From Warburgia ugandensis (Eukaryota > Streptophyta > Magnoliopsida > Canellales > Canellaceae): a DNA stretch of 64,000 nucleotides. Made by a program: the position numbers and the translations under genes. Numbering within the stretch: position 1 is the first letter of the stretch; every line of letters starts with the position of its first letter. Shown one piece after another: positions 22,036 to 33,359 of the stretch. The stretch spans positions 60,919,880 through 60,983,879 of the forward strand of contig CP141132.1 in NCBI GenBank assembly GCA_035236585.1, written 5' to 3'. Under the pieces are notes generated by a model. The model was not told the DNA's origin and did no database searches. It saw only the letters and a program-made list of their open reading frames with translations.

Positions 22036-25000
22036 AAGGTATGTATTTATGAATTTTAGCATATGTATACAGTAACAGTTTGTGTAAAATACATAAAAAC
22101 TAGTACATTTTTTCAGTTTTGTTGTTGTTTGTTAACGTCTTTTCCATAGATCTTGATGGGTTTTAGTCTGAGAAGGTGAAAACGACCATTCCTCGTCGAT
22201 CTTTCGCAGATCTAAGCAAAAAAAGGTATGTATTTTTGAATTTTCACATTTGTATATAGTTTCTGTAAAAAACGTAAAAATCAGTACGTTTTTTCATTTT
22301 TTTTGTTCTTTGTTAATGTATTTTTCATAGATCTTGATGGCTTTTAGTCTGAGGAGGTGAAAACGACCATTCCTCTTCGATCTTTTGCAGATCTAAGCAA
22401 AAAAAGGTATGTATTTTTGAATTTTTGTATCTGTATATAGTTTCTGTAAAAAACGTAAAAACTAGTACGTTTTTTCATTTTTGTTGTTATTTGTTAACAT
22501 ATTTTCCATAGATCTTGATGGGTTTTAGTCTAAGAAGGTGAAAACGACCAATCCTCTTCAATCTTTCATAGATCTAAGCAAAAAAAGGTATGCATTTTTG
22601 AACTTTCACATCTGTATATAGTTTCTGTAAAAAACGTAAAAACTACTACATTTTTTCTTTTTTTGTTGTTGTTTGTTAACATATTTTCCATAGATCTTGA
22701 TGGGTTTTAGTCTGAGAAGGTGAAAATGACCATTCCTCTTCGATCTTTCGCATATCTAAGCAAAAAAAGGTATGTATTTTTGAATTTTCACATCTGTATA
22801 CAGTTTCTGTAAACACCGTAAAAACCAGTATGTTTTTTCATTTTTGTTGTTGTTTGTTAACGTATTTTTCATAGATCTTGATGGGTTTTAATCTAAGAAG
22901 GTGAAAACGACCATTCCTCTTCGATCTTTTGCAGATCTAAGCAAAAAAAGGTATGTATTTTTGAATTTTCGCATTTGTATATAGTTTCTGTAAAAAACGT
23001 AAAAACCAGTATGTTTTTTCTTTTTCTTTTTTTCTTTGTTAATGTATTTTTCATAGATCTTAATGGGTTTTAGTCTGAGGAGGTGAAAACGACCATTCCT
23101 CTTCAATCTTTTGCAGATCTAAGCAAAAAAAGGTATGTATTTTTTAATTTTTGCATCTGTATATAGTTTCTGTAAAAAACATAAAAACTAGTACATTTTT
23201 TCATTTTTGTTGTTGTTTGTTAATGTATTTTCCATAGATCTTGATGGGTTTTAGTCTGGAAAGGTGAAAACGGCCATTCCTCTTCAATCTTTCACAGATC
23301 TAAGCAAAAAAAGGTATGCATTTTTGAACTTTCGCATCTGTGTATAGTTTCTGTAAAAAACGTAAAAACTAGTACGTTTTTTCATTTGTTGTTGTTGTTT
23401 GTTAACCTATTTTCCATAGATCTTGATGGGTTTTAGTCCGAGGAGGTGAAAACGACCATTCTTCTTCGATCTTTCGCATATCTAAGCAAAAAAAGGTATG
23501 TATTTTTGAATTTTTGCATATGTATACAGTTTCTATAAAAACCGTAAAAACCAGTACGTTTTTTCATTTTTTTTGTTCTTTGTTAATGTATTTTTCATAG
23601 ATCTTGATGGGTTTTAGTCTGAGGAGGTGAAAACGACCATTCCTCTTCGATCTTTTGCAAATCTAAGCAAAAAAAGGTATGTGTTTTTAAATTTTTGCAT
23701 CTGTATATAATTTCTGTAAAAAACGTAAAAACCAATACGTTTTTTCATTTTTGTGGTTGTTTGTTAACGTATTTTCTATAGATCTTGATGGGTTTTAGTC
23801 TGAGAAGGTGAAAACGACCATTCCTCTTCAATCTTTCACAAATCTAAGAAAAAAAAGGTATGCATTTTTGAACTTTCGCATATGTATACAGTTTTTGCAA
23901 AAAATGTAAAAACTAGTACGTTTTTTCTTTTTTTGTTGTTGTTTGTTAACGTATTTTCCATAGATCTTGATGGGTTTTAGTCTGAGAAGGTGAAAATGAC
24001 CATTCCTCTTCGATCTTTCACAGATCTAAGCAAAAAAAGGTATGTATTTTTGAATTTTCGCATCTGTATACAGTTTCTATAAAAAACATAAAAACCAGTA
24101 CGTTTCTTCATTTTTGTTGTTGTTTGTTAACGTATTTTCCATAGATCTTGATGGGTTTCAGTTTGAGAAGGTGAAAATGACCATTCCTCTTCAATCTCTT
24201 GCAGATCTAAGCAGAAAAAGGTATGTATTTATGAATTTTCGCATTTGTATATAGTTTCTGTAAAAAACGTAAAAACCAGTACGTTTTTTCATTTTTTGTT
24301 GTTGTTTGTTAATGTATTTTTCATAGATCTTGATGGGTTTTAGTCTGAGGAGGTGAAAACGACCATTGCTCTTCGATCTTTTGCAAATCTAAGCAAAAAA
24401 AGGTATGTGTTTTTTAATTTTTTCATATGTATATAGTTTCTGTAAAAAACGTAAAAACCAATACGTTTTTTCATTTTTGTTGTTGTTTGTTAACGTATTT
24501 TCCATAGATCTTGATGGGTTTTAGTCTGAGAAGGTGAAAACGACCATTCCTTTTCGATCTTTCACAAATCTAAGAAAAAAAAGGTATGCATTTTTGAACT
24601 TTCGCATATGTATACAGTTTTTGCAAAAAATGTAAAAACTAGTACATTTTTTCTTTTTTTGTTGTTGTTTGTTAACGTATTTTCCATAGATCTTGATGGG
24701 TTTTAGTCTGAGAAGGTGAAAATGACCATTCCTCTTCGATCTTTCACAGATCTAAGCAAAAGAAGGTATGTATTTTTGAATTTTCGCATCTGTATACAGT
24801 TTCTATAAAAAACATAAAAACCAGTACGTTTTTTCATTTTTGTTGTTGTTTGTTAACGTATTTTCCATAGATCTTGATGGGTTTCAGTTTGAGAAGGTGA
24901 AAACGACCATTCCTCTTCAATCTTTTGCAGATCTAAGCAGAAAAAGGTATGTATTTTTGAATTTTCGCATCTGTATACAGTTTCTATAAAAAAACGTAAA

Positions 25001-25245
25001 AACCAGCACGTTTTTTCATTTTTTGTTGTTGTTTGTTAATGTATTTTCCATAGATCTTGTTGGGTTTTAGTCTAAGAAGGTGAAAATGACCATTCCTCTT
25101 CGATCTTTCACTGATCTAAGAAAAAAAAGGTATGTATTTTTGAATTTTAGCATCTGTATATAGTTTCTGTAAAAAAACATAAAAACCAGTACATTTTTTC
25201 ATATTTTTTGTTTTTTGTTAACTATTTTCCATAGATCTTGATGGG
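21977..25245 (+). repeat. 18-unit tandem array, ~181-bp period, each unit exon/intron-like
   Basis: Eighteen head-to-tail units were counted by two independent markers: 18 occurrences of an AAG|GTATG(T/C) donor-like sequence (from about 22035 to 25130) and 18 of a TTTTCCATAG|ATCTTGATGG acceptor-like sequence (from about 22150 to 25230). The spacing is 178-184 bp. Each unit has a ~76-bp block (ATCTTGATGGGTTTTAG, then GAAGGTGAAAACGACC, ATTCCTCTTCGATC, AGATCTAAGC) and a ~105-bp intron-like block (CAGTTTCTGTAAAAAACG, TTGTTGTTGTTTGTTAACG). Copies differ by scattered substitutions. The first unit diverges on its left, where the ATG replaces the TAGATCTTGATGG sequence. Confidence 0.95.
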
Positions 25246-25974
25246 TTTTAGTGCTATGTGTATAAGAAACATTCCATTTAGTTCTTTGCTCTAGATTTGA
25301 GTTTGCTTTTAGGTTTTTTACAGTTTTTCTGAAGAAATCAGTTATGAAAAAAAAAAAAAAAAAAAAAAAAAAGTCATTGTTTTTCGTATTTCTTCATTGA
25401 AACTTATTTCTATCCACATATAGAGCTTTCCCATGTTGTGTGTTCATGTGTGATAACATTTTCTTCTTCTTCTTTTTTGTAATTTAGTGTTATTTTTTAA
25501 TTTTTCCAAAAAAAAGTTACAAAAATTAGGAAAAAATTGTTCTTTTTTTTGTATTTATTAGTTAATACCTATTCTTATCCACATATATAGCTTACTCATG
25601 CTTGAATCTTCAAGTATTAATAATTTTTAGCTAATTTTTAGCATTTTAGCTAATCTTTAATAACAAATAATATAATTTTGGGCTAAAGCAATCAGGCTTT
25701 AGGGCCAAGCCTGCGCCTAGGAGCCCAAGGCTCCAGACGCACCCCTTTGCCCCTTGGGATGCCTCTCCCCTTTAACTACATAGCAGACAGTAGTGATCCG
25801 ACCCTACTACCCTAGCAAGTTAGCAACCTTGATCAGTTGAGGAATTGGCTGTCAATTTTGTCCGTAAACTGAGATTGTAAATCCTTCTCTATGAATCTAT
25901 GATCAAACTGTAAAAACACTTTCCACTTTTCTTGTCTAACTGTAGTCATTTTCATTTTTATTTGTGAAGCAAAC
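25246..25974. other. Spacer between array and Transposase_24 exon, with poly(A) run and GC-rich patch
   Basis: Contains an A24-type homopolymer (about 25348-25372), AT-rich sequence, and a sharply GC-richer patch at about 25690-25790 (GGGCCAAGCCTGCGCC, CACCCCTTTGCCCC). No gene recognised. Confidence 0.6.
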
Positions 25975-28900
25975 ATGGAGCAAGTAGAAGAGGTACAAGT
26001 AGAACAATTACAACACACAGAAGTAGAACAATCAAGGCTATCAAGCACATGTCCATCAGTAACACCACCGGTCAGTGTCAAGAGAAAGGTCAGGGGGAGG
26101 GGGCCAACACAAATGAATCCTAGAAATAAGAGAACCTCAGTTGGAATAAAAGAAATGGTACAATTCAACAATAGAGGCCAGCCGATTGGTGGTATTGCAC
26201 ATGCCTATGCTAGTTTCATATGTTGCACTGTCAGAAGACTTGTGCCAGTATCAGCCACTGATTGGAGACTTGTATAGCCACAAGTCAAAGATTCAATATG
26301 GGAAATGGTCAAGGTATGTAAATTCTTCGTACATATAACATAATATGTCCTTTATATTTATCTATTTTGTTTTTGTTTGCATATTAATCAAGATACACAA
26401 AGTTGCTATAATACTCACTAGTAAGTTAGTCACTTTAACATGCTTCTTCTTTTGTTTTGTAGTATGCCTTTGACGTATCTGATGAGTGTAAGAAGCAAGC
26501 ATTACTAGGAGCTCGTGAAGCTTTGAGGAAATGGAAGAGTGAGCTTGCAAGGAAGTACATACTTCCAAATTCCCATGATCCTTCTACGCTTAACATGGTC
26601 CCTCAATTGTATTCCTGCTTCATTGACCAGGAAACATGGAATCAATTTGTATAGTATAGGCTATCTCCTGATTTTGAGGTAATCACAACTTGAACTAGCC
26701 AAGCTAAATATTGATTCTTGTAATTATTATAATTGATTGTATTTTGATCTCATTACTTTGATGTTCAGGCAAAGCGTATAAAAGGACAGAAGGCGCATGC
26801 ACAGAACCATATGCCGCATCACCTTTCAAGGGTTAGCTATGCATGATTAGAGGCAGATGTAGTAAGTATATCATGTGACATTCCATTTGTCTAATCATAT
26901 TAGATTTTTATTTATTAACTTTGACTTAGTGTTTCTTATTACAGCAAAAGAAGGATGGGACAACGAAGCCCATCGACTATCTTATTCTATGAAAAATGGC
27001 ACATTCGAAAGGGCGCAACTCCCACACTTTGCCAATGAGACAACTGCAGCAATTGCTTCAAGAATTGTAAGTGGTTTAAGACTTTAAGTTTTATACTTTT
27101 ACTTTATCTGCATATTGCCTAGTTAAATACTTGTATACCCTTGCATAGTACATTATATAAATATTACATATATAATAGTGATTTGATCATGTTATGATCT
27201 TTACGTGTGCTGGAAGAGTTGACCCAAGAGAGTGCAAGTGCAACTATAGGGACTCTTAGCAGCACTGCTGCAAAGGGGGACATCCTGTATAGGGCAATGG
27301 GCAACAAGGATGAGCACCCTAGCGGGGTAAGGGGCTAAGGTCGGGGTGTTTTTCCTTCCAAGTTCTTCCCCAAACAAAAGGCTCCTTTGCTACAAGAATT
27401 CGAAGAATGAAAGAAGCAAACAGTTGTGGTGATATATAGAAAGATCAAAGATCAACTGTTGAAGGAAATCCAGGGTGGCGGAAGAACCTCATGTGAGGAT
27501 GTTGGCCCTCAAGCTGAAGCTCAACCTCGAGTTCAACCACCCCAATTTGATAATAACTGCACTCCTAGTCCTTCATTAGATGAAGAGGTGGCAGAACAAG
27601 TACTTGAAAGTGATGTCCTGATCAGTGAGGTATGTATATTGACTTGTTTAGTTTTATAATGTTACTTATTTACTAACCTTTTTAGTTTACATTACATCAC
27701 TAATTATTATTATATATATATATGTCATTTCTCAAATGCAAGTGGGTCAGTGCATGTTGCAGCTACATACATCTGAGAACCATGTGGCTGTGGCAACATT
27801 GTACGAGGTTCGGCCCATGACTTCCGCCACCTTGCATGGTAAGCTGATGCCTCCACACACTAAGCGCATGTGCATCACTACTGCTGTTCAACCAGATGCT
27901 CCCCTTCCATTTCCAGTCGAAGGGGATGATGTTGAAACTGTTGGGGATGTAATTGGATATCATGTGTGTTGGATAGAGAAACACATAAAACCAATGATAT
28001 CTAATTCCAAGGTACATATATATTAACTGTAGTCATGGTTTCATTTTCTCCTACCTTTTTTTAAGTCTTGCTAAATTGTTCATTGATTAATATTGTCTAC
28101 AACATGTCGGATCACCAAAAGCAGCACAAGGGGCAATTGAAGCAAACCTTGCTGCCGGCAAATTCTGGCGCAGCGGCAAGTATAGCCACATCCCAGCCTT
28201 CTTAGGTAGTACTAGTTCTATATATTTGCATAGTTGTATCATGTTACATGTGAACTTGAATGATGCAACAACTAACAAGTTCAAAGCACTTGTTAGGTGC
28301 TCACTACTCACAAGTCAGTAGTCACAATGTTATATTATAAAATATTCTAATTTTACCTCACTGTGTCTCTTCTTTTATATATGCTAGTATACCAGTATAT
28401 GTTGTATATACTCATTACTAATTTCTAAAATGTTACATTATTACATCTACAGTGTAAGAATCAGGTCTAACACACCTCCATTCCTAAGGGTACTGTACAG
28501 ATTGACCAATGAAGGCAACACAAATACAATGAACCTTGTAAGGATAGAGGCAGGTGTGCCTTCAAATGATGTGGTTGAGGTTCCACTCTTTAAGGAAGAC
28601 CTCTTAACCATATGTAATATGGATCAATTGGAGTACATGCACATCATAGTCTATATAGGGTCGTCGTGTAACTGCTCTATTAGAGTTAAGACTTACTAAT
28701 CAATGTAATATTACTTAATACTTGCTTTTTTAATAACACTTAATAATTATTTGACATTAACCCAAATTCCAAAAGCAAGTATTTGCATGATAGCTTGCAA
28801 AGACTAGAGGGCAAGGACATTTACAAGTTCCTTGACCATTCTCTTGTCTTTCGATTGGACTATTTGCCCACGGACAAACAAAGTGAAGATATCATTCCTG

Positions 28901-29552
28901 GTCTCATGAGTTGTGCGAAGGGGCAAGCCTTACTGATTCCCTACAATAGCGGGTACCTTGTAACATATGTTGCTTAATTATGCCATTTTAATTTCACAAT
29001 TCATACACATGAATACTAATACTATATCAGTTAAGATTAGAAAAAATTCAATTGAATTGTTATTTTTATAGGTCCCATTGGATGCTGTTAGCTTTGGATA
29101 TGCATGGTGGCCATGCAATTTTTTTTATTCATGTGGAGCACACATTCGGGAACACTTGATGGAAATTATAAACAAGTAAGTCTTTATTATTCCTTTTATT
29201 ATAATATAACTACTCACTTGGCAACTATAATAATATTCGTAATCTAATGCTTTTCAATTATATGTGTGTAGAGCATAGTATAAATGGGATGAGAGGGAAG
29301 GCATTCACCACCCACCAAAACTCAACTGGAAGAAGGCCAAGGTATGGCTTACTAATTACTGCTCTTTAGACTCTTTGATATAATTTTAAACCTGAACTTA
29401 TTGGAAATTATATTTTGAAACTTTTCTATTGTCTTTGGTGGCATTATTCTGCAGTGCCCTAAACAAAAATCAGATTGGGAGTGTGGATATTATGTTCTTA
29501 GATACATGAGAACCCTCATTCGCAATGGAGTTACAGTCTCACAATTGAGAAA
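25975..29552 (+). pseudogene. Multi-exon Transposase_24-like/Ulp1-protease gene of CACTA type
   Basis: Exons inferred from GT/AG sites and family similarity: 25975-26313 (starts MEQVEEVQVEQL; KVRGRGPTQMN, then FNNRGQPIGG), 26463-26678 (FDVSDECKKQAL, ALRKWKSELARKYI), 26769-26861, 26945-27066 (IDYLILWKMAHSKGR), about 27205-27629 (SGVRG-like glycine motif), about 27743-28011 (DUF8039-like: VAVATLYE, LPFPVEGDDVETVGDVIGYH), about 28108-28206, 28452-28690, 28776-28952, 29072-29176, 29270-29340 and 29455-29552. The last exons form an Ulp1 (C48) protease: HWMLLALD carries the histidine and CPKQKSDWECGYYVLRYM the glutamine and cysteine. In-frame stops are seen near 26275, 26653 and 26846, and the C-terminus after QLRK is not found. 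Acceptors of the middle exons are uncertain. In plants this domain set normally belongs to CACTA (En/Spm) elements. Confidence 0.8.
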
Positions 29553-30177
29553 GGTAAGACTTAGACTTATTGACCAATGTTACACTTTTGATTTGTATAT
29601 TTCCTGACTTAATCCAAGATTACATGTCTGATCTCTGAACTAAGTTATTATATGTTTCTTGATGGTGGATTTGGGAAGCATGAGTTACTCCCAATTAGAT
29701 CTAGATGATATTAGAATGGAATGAACAGATCATATTATGAATTTTAATTTGTAGTTCAGTGATGAAAATGAATGTATATTATCATTTATGTATATATATA
29801 ATTTACTCAAATATAATACAAAGATCAGTTCATTTCAATGGATGTGTTCTATTTTTCTTTTGATTGAAGTGCACGATTTCAATGTATGTGCTTTCTTTGT
29901 TTCAAACTTTTAAATTTCAATGATGTGATTGTGAAGTTGGTGTTTTGATCAGCAGATAGGTTGATCATCAATTTTCAATGATGGCTTAGATCAACAGATG
30001 GGTTGTATCATGTACATACAGATATAGTATGGTTGATACTGAAGCAGATAACTTTGGAGAGGGAGGCATATATGGAGGTTGAAAATTGAAATTACTGATA
30101 CTAAAGTTGCAGATATGATTCATATGAATATGATTCCAAATTAAAAACAAATTTATACCAAAATAATGATAAATAAG
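29553..30177. other. 3' flank of the Ulp1 gene
   Basis: AT-rich, with short repeated phrases (GATCA(G)CAGAT(A/G)GGTTG near 29950 and 29992). No terminator-like or coding structure assigned. Confidence 0.45.
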
Positions 30178-30243
30178 ATGGTTCTAGAAAAACTGTTCTA
30201 TATAACTTAGTAATATAGGACGGTTCCTGAAGAACCGTCTATA
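30178..30243. repeat. Palindrome cluster 4
   Basis: One good hairpin (ATAGGACGGTTCCTGAAGAA followed by CCGTCT) preceded by a degenerate one (GATGGTTCTAGAAAAACTGT). Confidence 0.8.
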
Positions 30244-30299
30244 TATCTCCAACTAACACTAAGTTCCATCGTAAATAACCACTTTCCTAGATCCCATCC

Positions 30300-30720
30300 C
30301 ACGAATGATAACTACAACAATCAAAACCAAAGTTTAAAATGAAACATCAACAATACCGCATTGCGTCAGAAAGATCTGATATCAACTCCCTAAGAAATAG
30401 GCCCAAAATCCAAGAGCAGATCCAAACAATTCTAGAACAAAATCGATCCAGAAAACAGCGATCTCCAGAAATTCCCTTCCCTAGACCACATTCAAACCCC
30501 TTACTCAACCAAAACCGCAAAAATATGTACGGAACAACACAAATCACAACCAATCTACACACAAACCACAAATCGCAATCCTCGCCTCAGAACAACCTCG
30601 AATAAGACAAATCCCCCCCCCCGATCGGCCAAAAACAAGCTCCTTGAACACCTAACACAAGAATCAACTCGCAAACACAAAAAAAAAAAAAAAAAAAAAC
30701 CCACCTTAAGATCAGAAAAC
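30300..30720 (-). promoter_or_regulatory. Plant 5'-leader-like sequence (possible captured host fragment)
   Basis: On the minus strand this is T/G-rich with phrases typical of plant 5' UTR introns (GATCGATTTTGTTCTAG, TTTGGATCTGCTCTTGG, TTTTTGCGGTTTTGG). It includes a C10 run (about 30610) and an A22 run (about 30680) on the plus strand. The base composition differs clearly from the flanks. There is no protein-level support, and the reading is by resemblance only. Confidence 0.3.
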
Positions 30721-30748
30721 GAATCAATAGGCTAAAAAAGAGAACCTA

Positions 30749-30892
30749 ATATAGGACGGTTCTTCAAGAACCATCCTATATAACTAGTAATATAGGATGA
30801 TTTTTCAGGAACCGTCCTATATAAATTGAGTAATATAGGACAGTTCATGAGGAATCGTCCTATATTACATGAGTAATATAAGACGGTTCCTA
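30749..30892. repeat. Palindrome cluster 5 (three hairpins and a half copy)
   Basis: Three consecutive hairpins with TAGGACGGTTC/GAACCGTCCTA-type stems, spaced about 45 bp, plus a left half at about 30880. The cluster lies about 240 bp inside the right terminus, mirroring cluster 1 near the left terminus. Confidence 0.9.
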
Positions 30893-30939
30893 TATTTTCA
30901 ACCATTCCATAGGTTAGAATCGTTTCAAGGTGATGAGTA

Positions 30940-31129
30940 AATAGGTCACGTGTCAAACAGGTCGACACGACGGGTCAAATTGATTGACTCGAACACGACA
31001 CGATTTTTGGCGTGTCATTTTCAGGTGACCCAAAAATGACACAAACACGATAAGACTCGACCCGAACCCGCTAAATTCGTGTTGGGTTCGAGTCATGTTA
31101 TCGTGTCGTGTCATATTTTGCGGCCCCTA
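30940..31129. repeat. Right hAT terminus and CGTGTCG-rich subterminal region
   Basis: Rich in ACACGA/TCGTGT motifs and ending in TTTTGCGGCCCCTA, the inverted counterpart of the left terminus TAGGGGTGGCAA. Confidence 0.85.
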
Positions 31130-31137
31130 CTCAAAAT
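31130..31137. repeat. Right 8-bp target site duplication (CTCAAAAT)
   Basis: Exact copy of 15944-15951, directly after the right hAT terminus. Confidence 0.9.
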
Positions 31138-33359
31138 GGGTGTTTTCTAATAAAGAACTCAAAGATGTTTTTTTTTTCTTTCATTAATTGTTTGTATGAT
31201 TCATTAGTAAGCCTCAAAGTGGTGTTAATTAGTTACTCTCTTACTTATTAGCGTGTTAATTAGTTGTTTTTTAGTGTAATGGTTTATGACCTTGGTTTAT
31301 GTGAGCAATTGAACTCACAAACACAAGGTACATATTAAATAAAAAAGAAAAAAAGTTGATCTCCACTTACAGAGTTGGGAAATGTTTCATATTTAACAGA
31401 TTTTATCCGCTCATATAGTTACCAGAATATGTGAAGTAGATACAAGATAATGAGACATTACAACAAGAATGAGTTCACAGGAATGTTTGGAGTAGGAACA
31501 AGTTGGTTCACCTATTACAAAGAAAAAACAACAAAAAACTACAAGTCTCATCTTGTGAACTGGTTCTTCTCATTGTTGAAAGATTTGACATGTAATCTCT
31601 TCAAGCTTTGCTCTTCTTTTTTAGGTGACAATTAGTATGAACCAAAATTTCCTAATTGGCACAAAATGTAACTTCAAAAGATATAGTTGTAGCTTTTAGA
31701 TGCATACTGTAAATCTCTAAGTTACAATGTTTATTGTTCAAAAGAGTAGTAAAACTTTGTCCTTGAATCCCTTTGCTCATTTAGAAAGGTCTATTTCATG
31801 ATCAAGGACCTGAAAATGTCCAACAAAATCTTCATTTTCCTATGGGTCTCTAATAGAGTTTCTAGTGTTCTTTAGAGATCTTAAAGATAGATTAACAAAT
31901 GTAAAAATCATTGTTCAATTGAGAGATCTTTTGGTAATGTCCACCTTTGACCATAGATCTTCCAGTATTGTCCATCTTCAGCTATTAATAAGTTGAAGGG
32001 GTTTATCTCATAAAAGGGCTATAGAATTGCTAATATCTCAATGCGTAAAGTATCAATTAGGTGTCATAATGTTTTAGAGTTTTGCTAGAACATAAAAAGG
32101 GGGTGATATTGACCCTTGTTTAGGAATGTTGTTACTGTTGGAGTTAAAGCAACACTTTGGGCATTAGTCCTACATTAGGTTGATGTAATTGATTTTCTTG
32201 AACAAAATTCTACTGGAATTAGCAATTTTAAGAAGCCTGCGATAGTTGGTAGTTCCAAAGTATCTCTTCTTCATAGCTAAATACATTGAAAATCATGTTC
32301 TTTACATGATTTAACCCACCAACTAGTTATGACTAACACTATCATTCTCTTAATAATGAATTAACCCTATAATTGAACTCATCTAATTTTCATTGTTGGT
32401 GTAGAATTTGTAGTTAATAATGATTTTTAGTGCACTACTTGTTTATGAAGGATTGTGACCAACACTGAGTCTGTTCATGTATAATTGGCTATTACTGTTA
32501 GTGATGGTGTATTTTTCTACAATTCAGGTGTTACCTTAAAAGGAATGAAACCATCACATTCAGGCATTGAATTTTATGTTTCCATAAAAGGATTGAAAGC
32601 ATCACTAAGAGAGGGAAAGAGAAACATAACAAGTAGCAACAAATAAATTGAAGTTGAATTAGTGAACAATTTCATAAAAGTGGCATTAGGTAATTGCCAC
32701 GTGTATTAAAATTGGAAAGGAGTACCAAACCTCCATTTTACATCCTTTTGAATCCTCTTCTTTAAAAAAGAGTATCGCAAGTGTTAAACTTTACAAAAGA
32801 GCTAATTCCAATTACATCCCCTTTACAAAAAGTCCTCACCTTTAAGCTAATCTCCTTTTCTCAACCTTCCTTTTACAAGTTAATACATTAACCATTTACC
32901 AAAAGTACCACATTTGGCTTTCTACAATCACATAGGCTCCATTAAACTCCATTCAACCAATAGTTTATGGATCATGAGACAAGCTAGCATAGCTCTCTTG
33001 AGTCCCCATAATTTGCTTGAGGACTTACTGCTTGTGTTGTCCCATTGTTGTTTTAGTTGTGTAGTACTTATTTTCCTTGCCCTCCAACATTGACAAAGCA
33101 TCAATCATAAGGAAAATGTGATTTGGCTAGTATGAAAAGCACACTAACAAACCATTATATAAAAGCAAAGAGAAAGGAAGCACTACAATCCATAGTAGAG
33201 CCCTATCGTTACATATATTGATTCATCATTAGGGTTTGTATAAAATCCCAAAACCCATTAGAATGTTTATGGGTCTCCTAACTACTATCTTCTTCCTTAT
33301 TGGTGTAGTAACAACTACGTCACTTGAAAACCCCATGGCGGCACTGGTGGTTGTACCAA
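31138..33359. other. AT-rich spacer, nothing recognised
   Basis: No coding family or repeat structure could be supported. The rightmost part may contain the 3' end of the adjoining minus-strand MULE. Confidence 0.45.

Larger units (their letters stand above)
15952..31129. mobile_element. 15.2-kb hAT-ended composite transposon carrying two divergent transposon genes
   Basis: The left terminus TAGGGGTGGCAA is matched in inverted orientation by TAGGGGCCGCAA at the right end (10 of 12 bases). Both are followed by subterminal DNA rich in ACACGAC/CGTGTCG. An exact 8-bp duplication (CTCAAAAT) flanks the unit. Inside, from left to right, are palindrome cluster 1, a hAT transposase gene (minus), palindrome cluster 2, a region of imperfect ~60-bp repeats, palindrome cluster 3, an 18-unit ~181-bp array, a Transposase_24-like/Ulp1 gene (plus), a leader-like C-rich stretch, and palindrome clusters 4 and 5. 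Ordinary plant autonomous hAT elements are about 3-5 kb. Both genes contain stop codons, so the copy is probably immobile, but the exact flanking duplication shows it moved or grew as one unit. Confidence 0.85.

Noticed and set aside
21977-25245. Regular direct repeats considered as a CRISPR-like array or coding repeat protein
   Set aside because: The whole 181-bp unit repeats without unique spacers, stops interrupt all frames, and the context is a plant transposon.
21797-30892. A separate CACTA element with its own termini
   Set aside because: Palindromes and coding content fit CACTA, but no CACTA/TAGTG terminal pair with a 3-bp duplication could be found. It is kept as an alternative explanation only.
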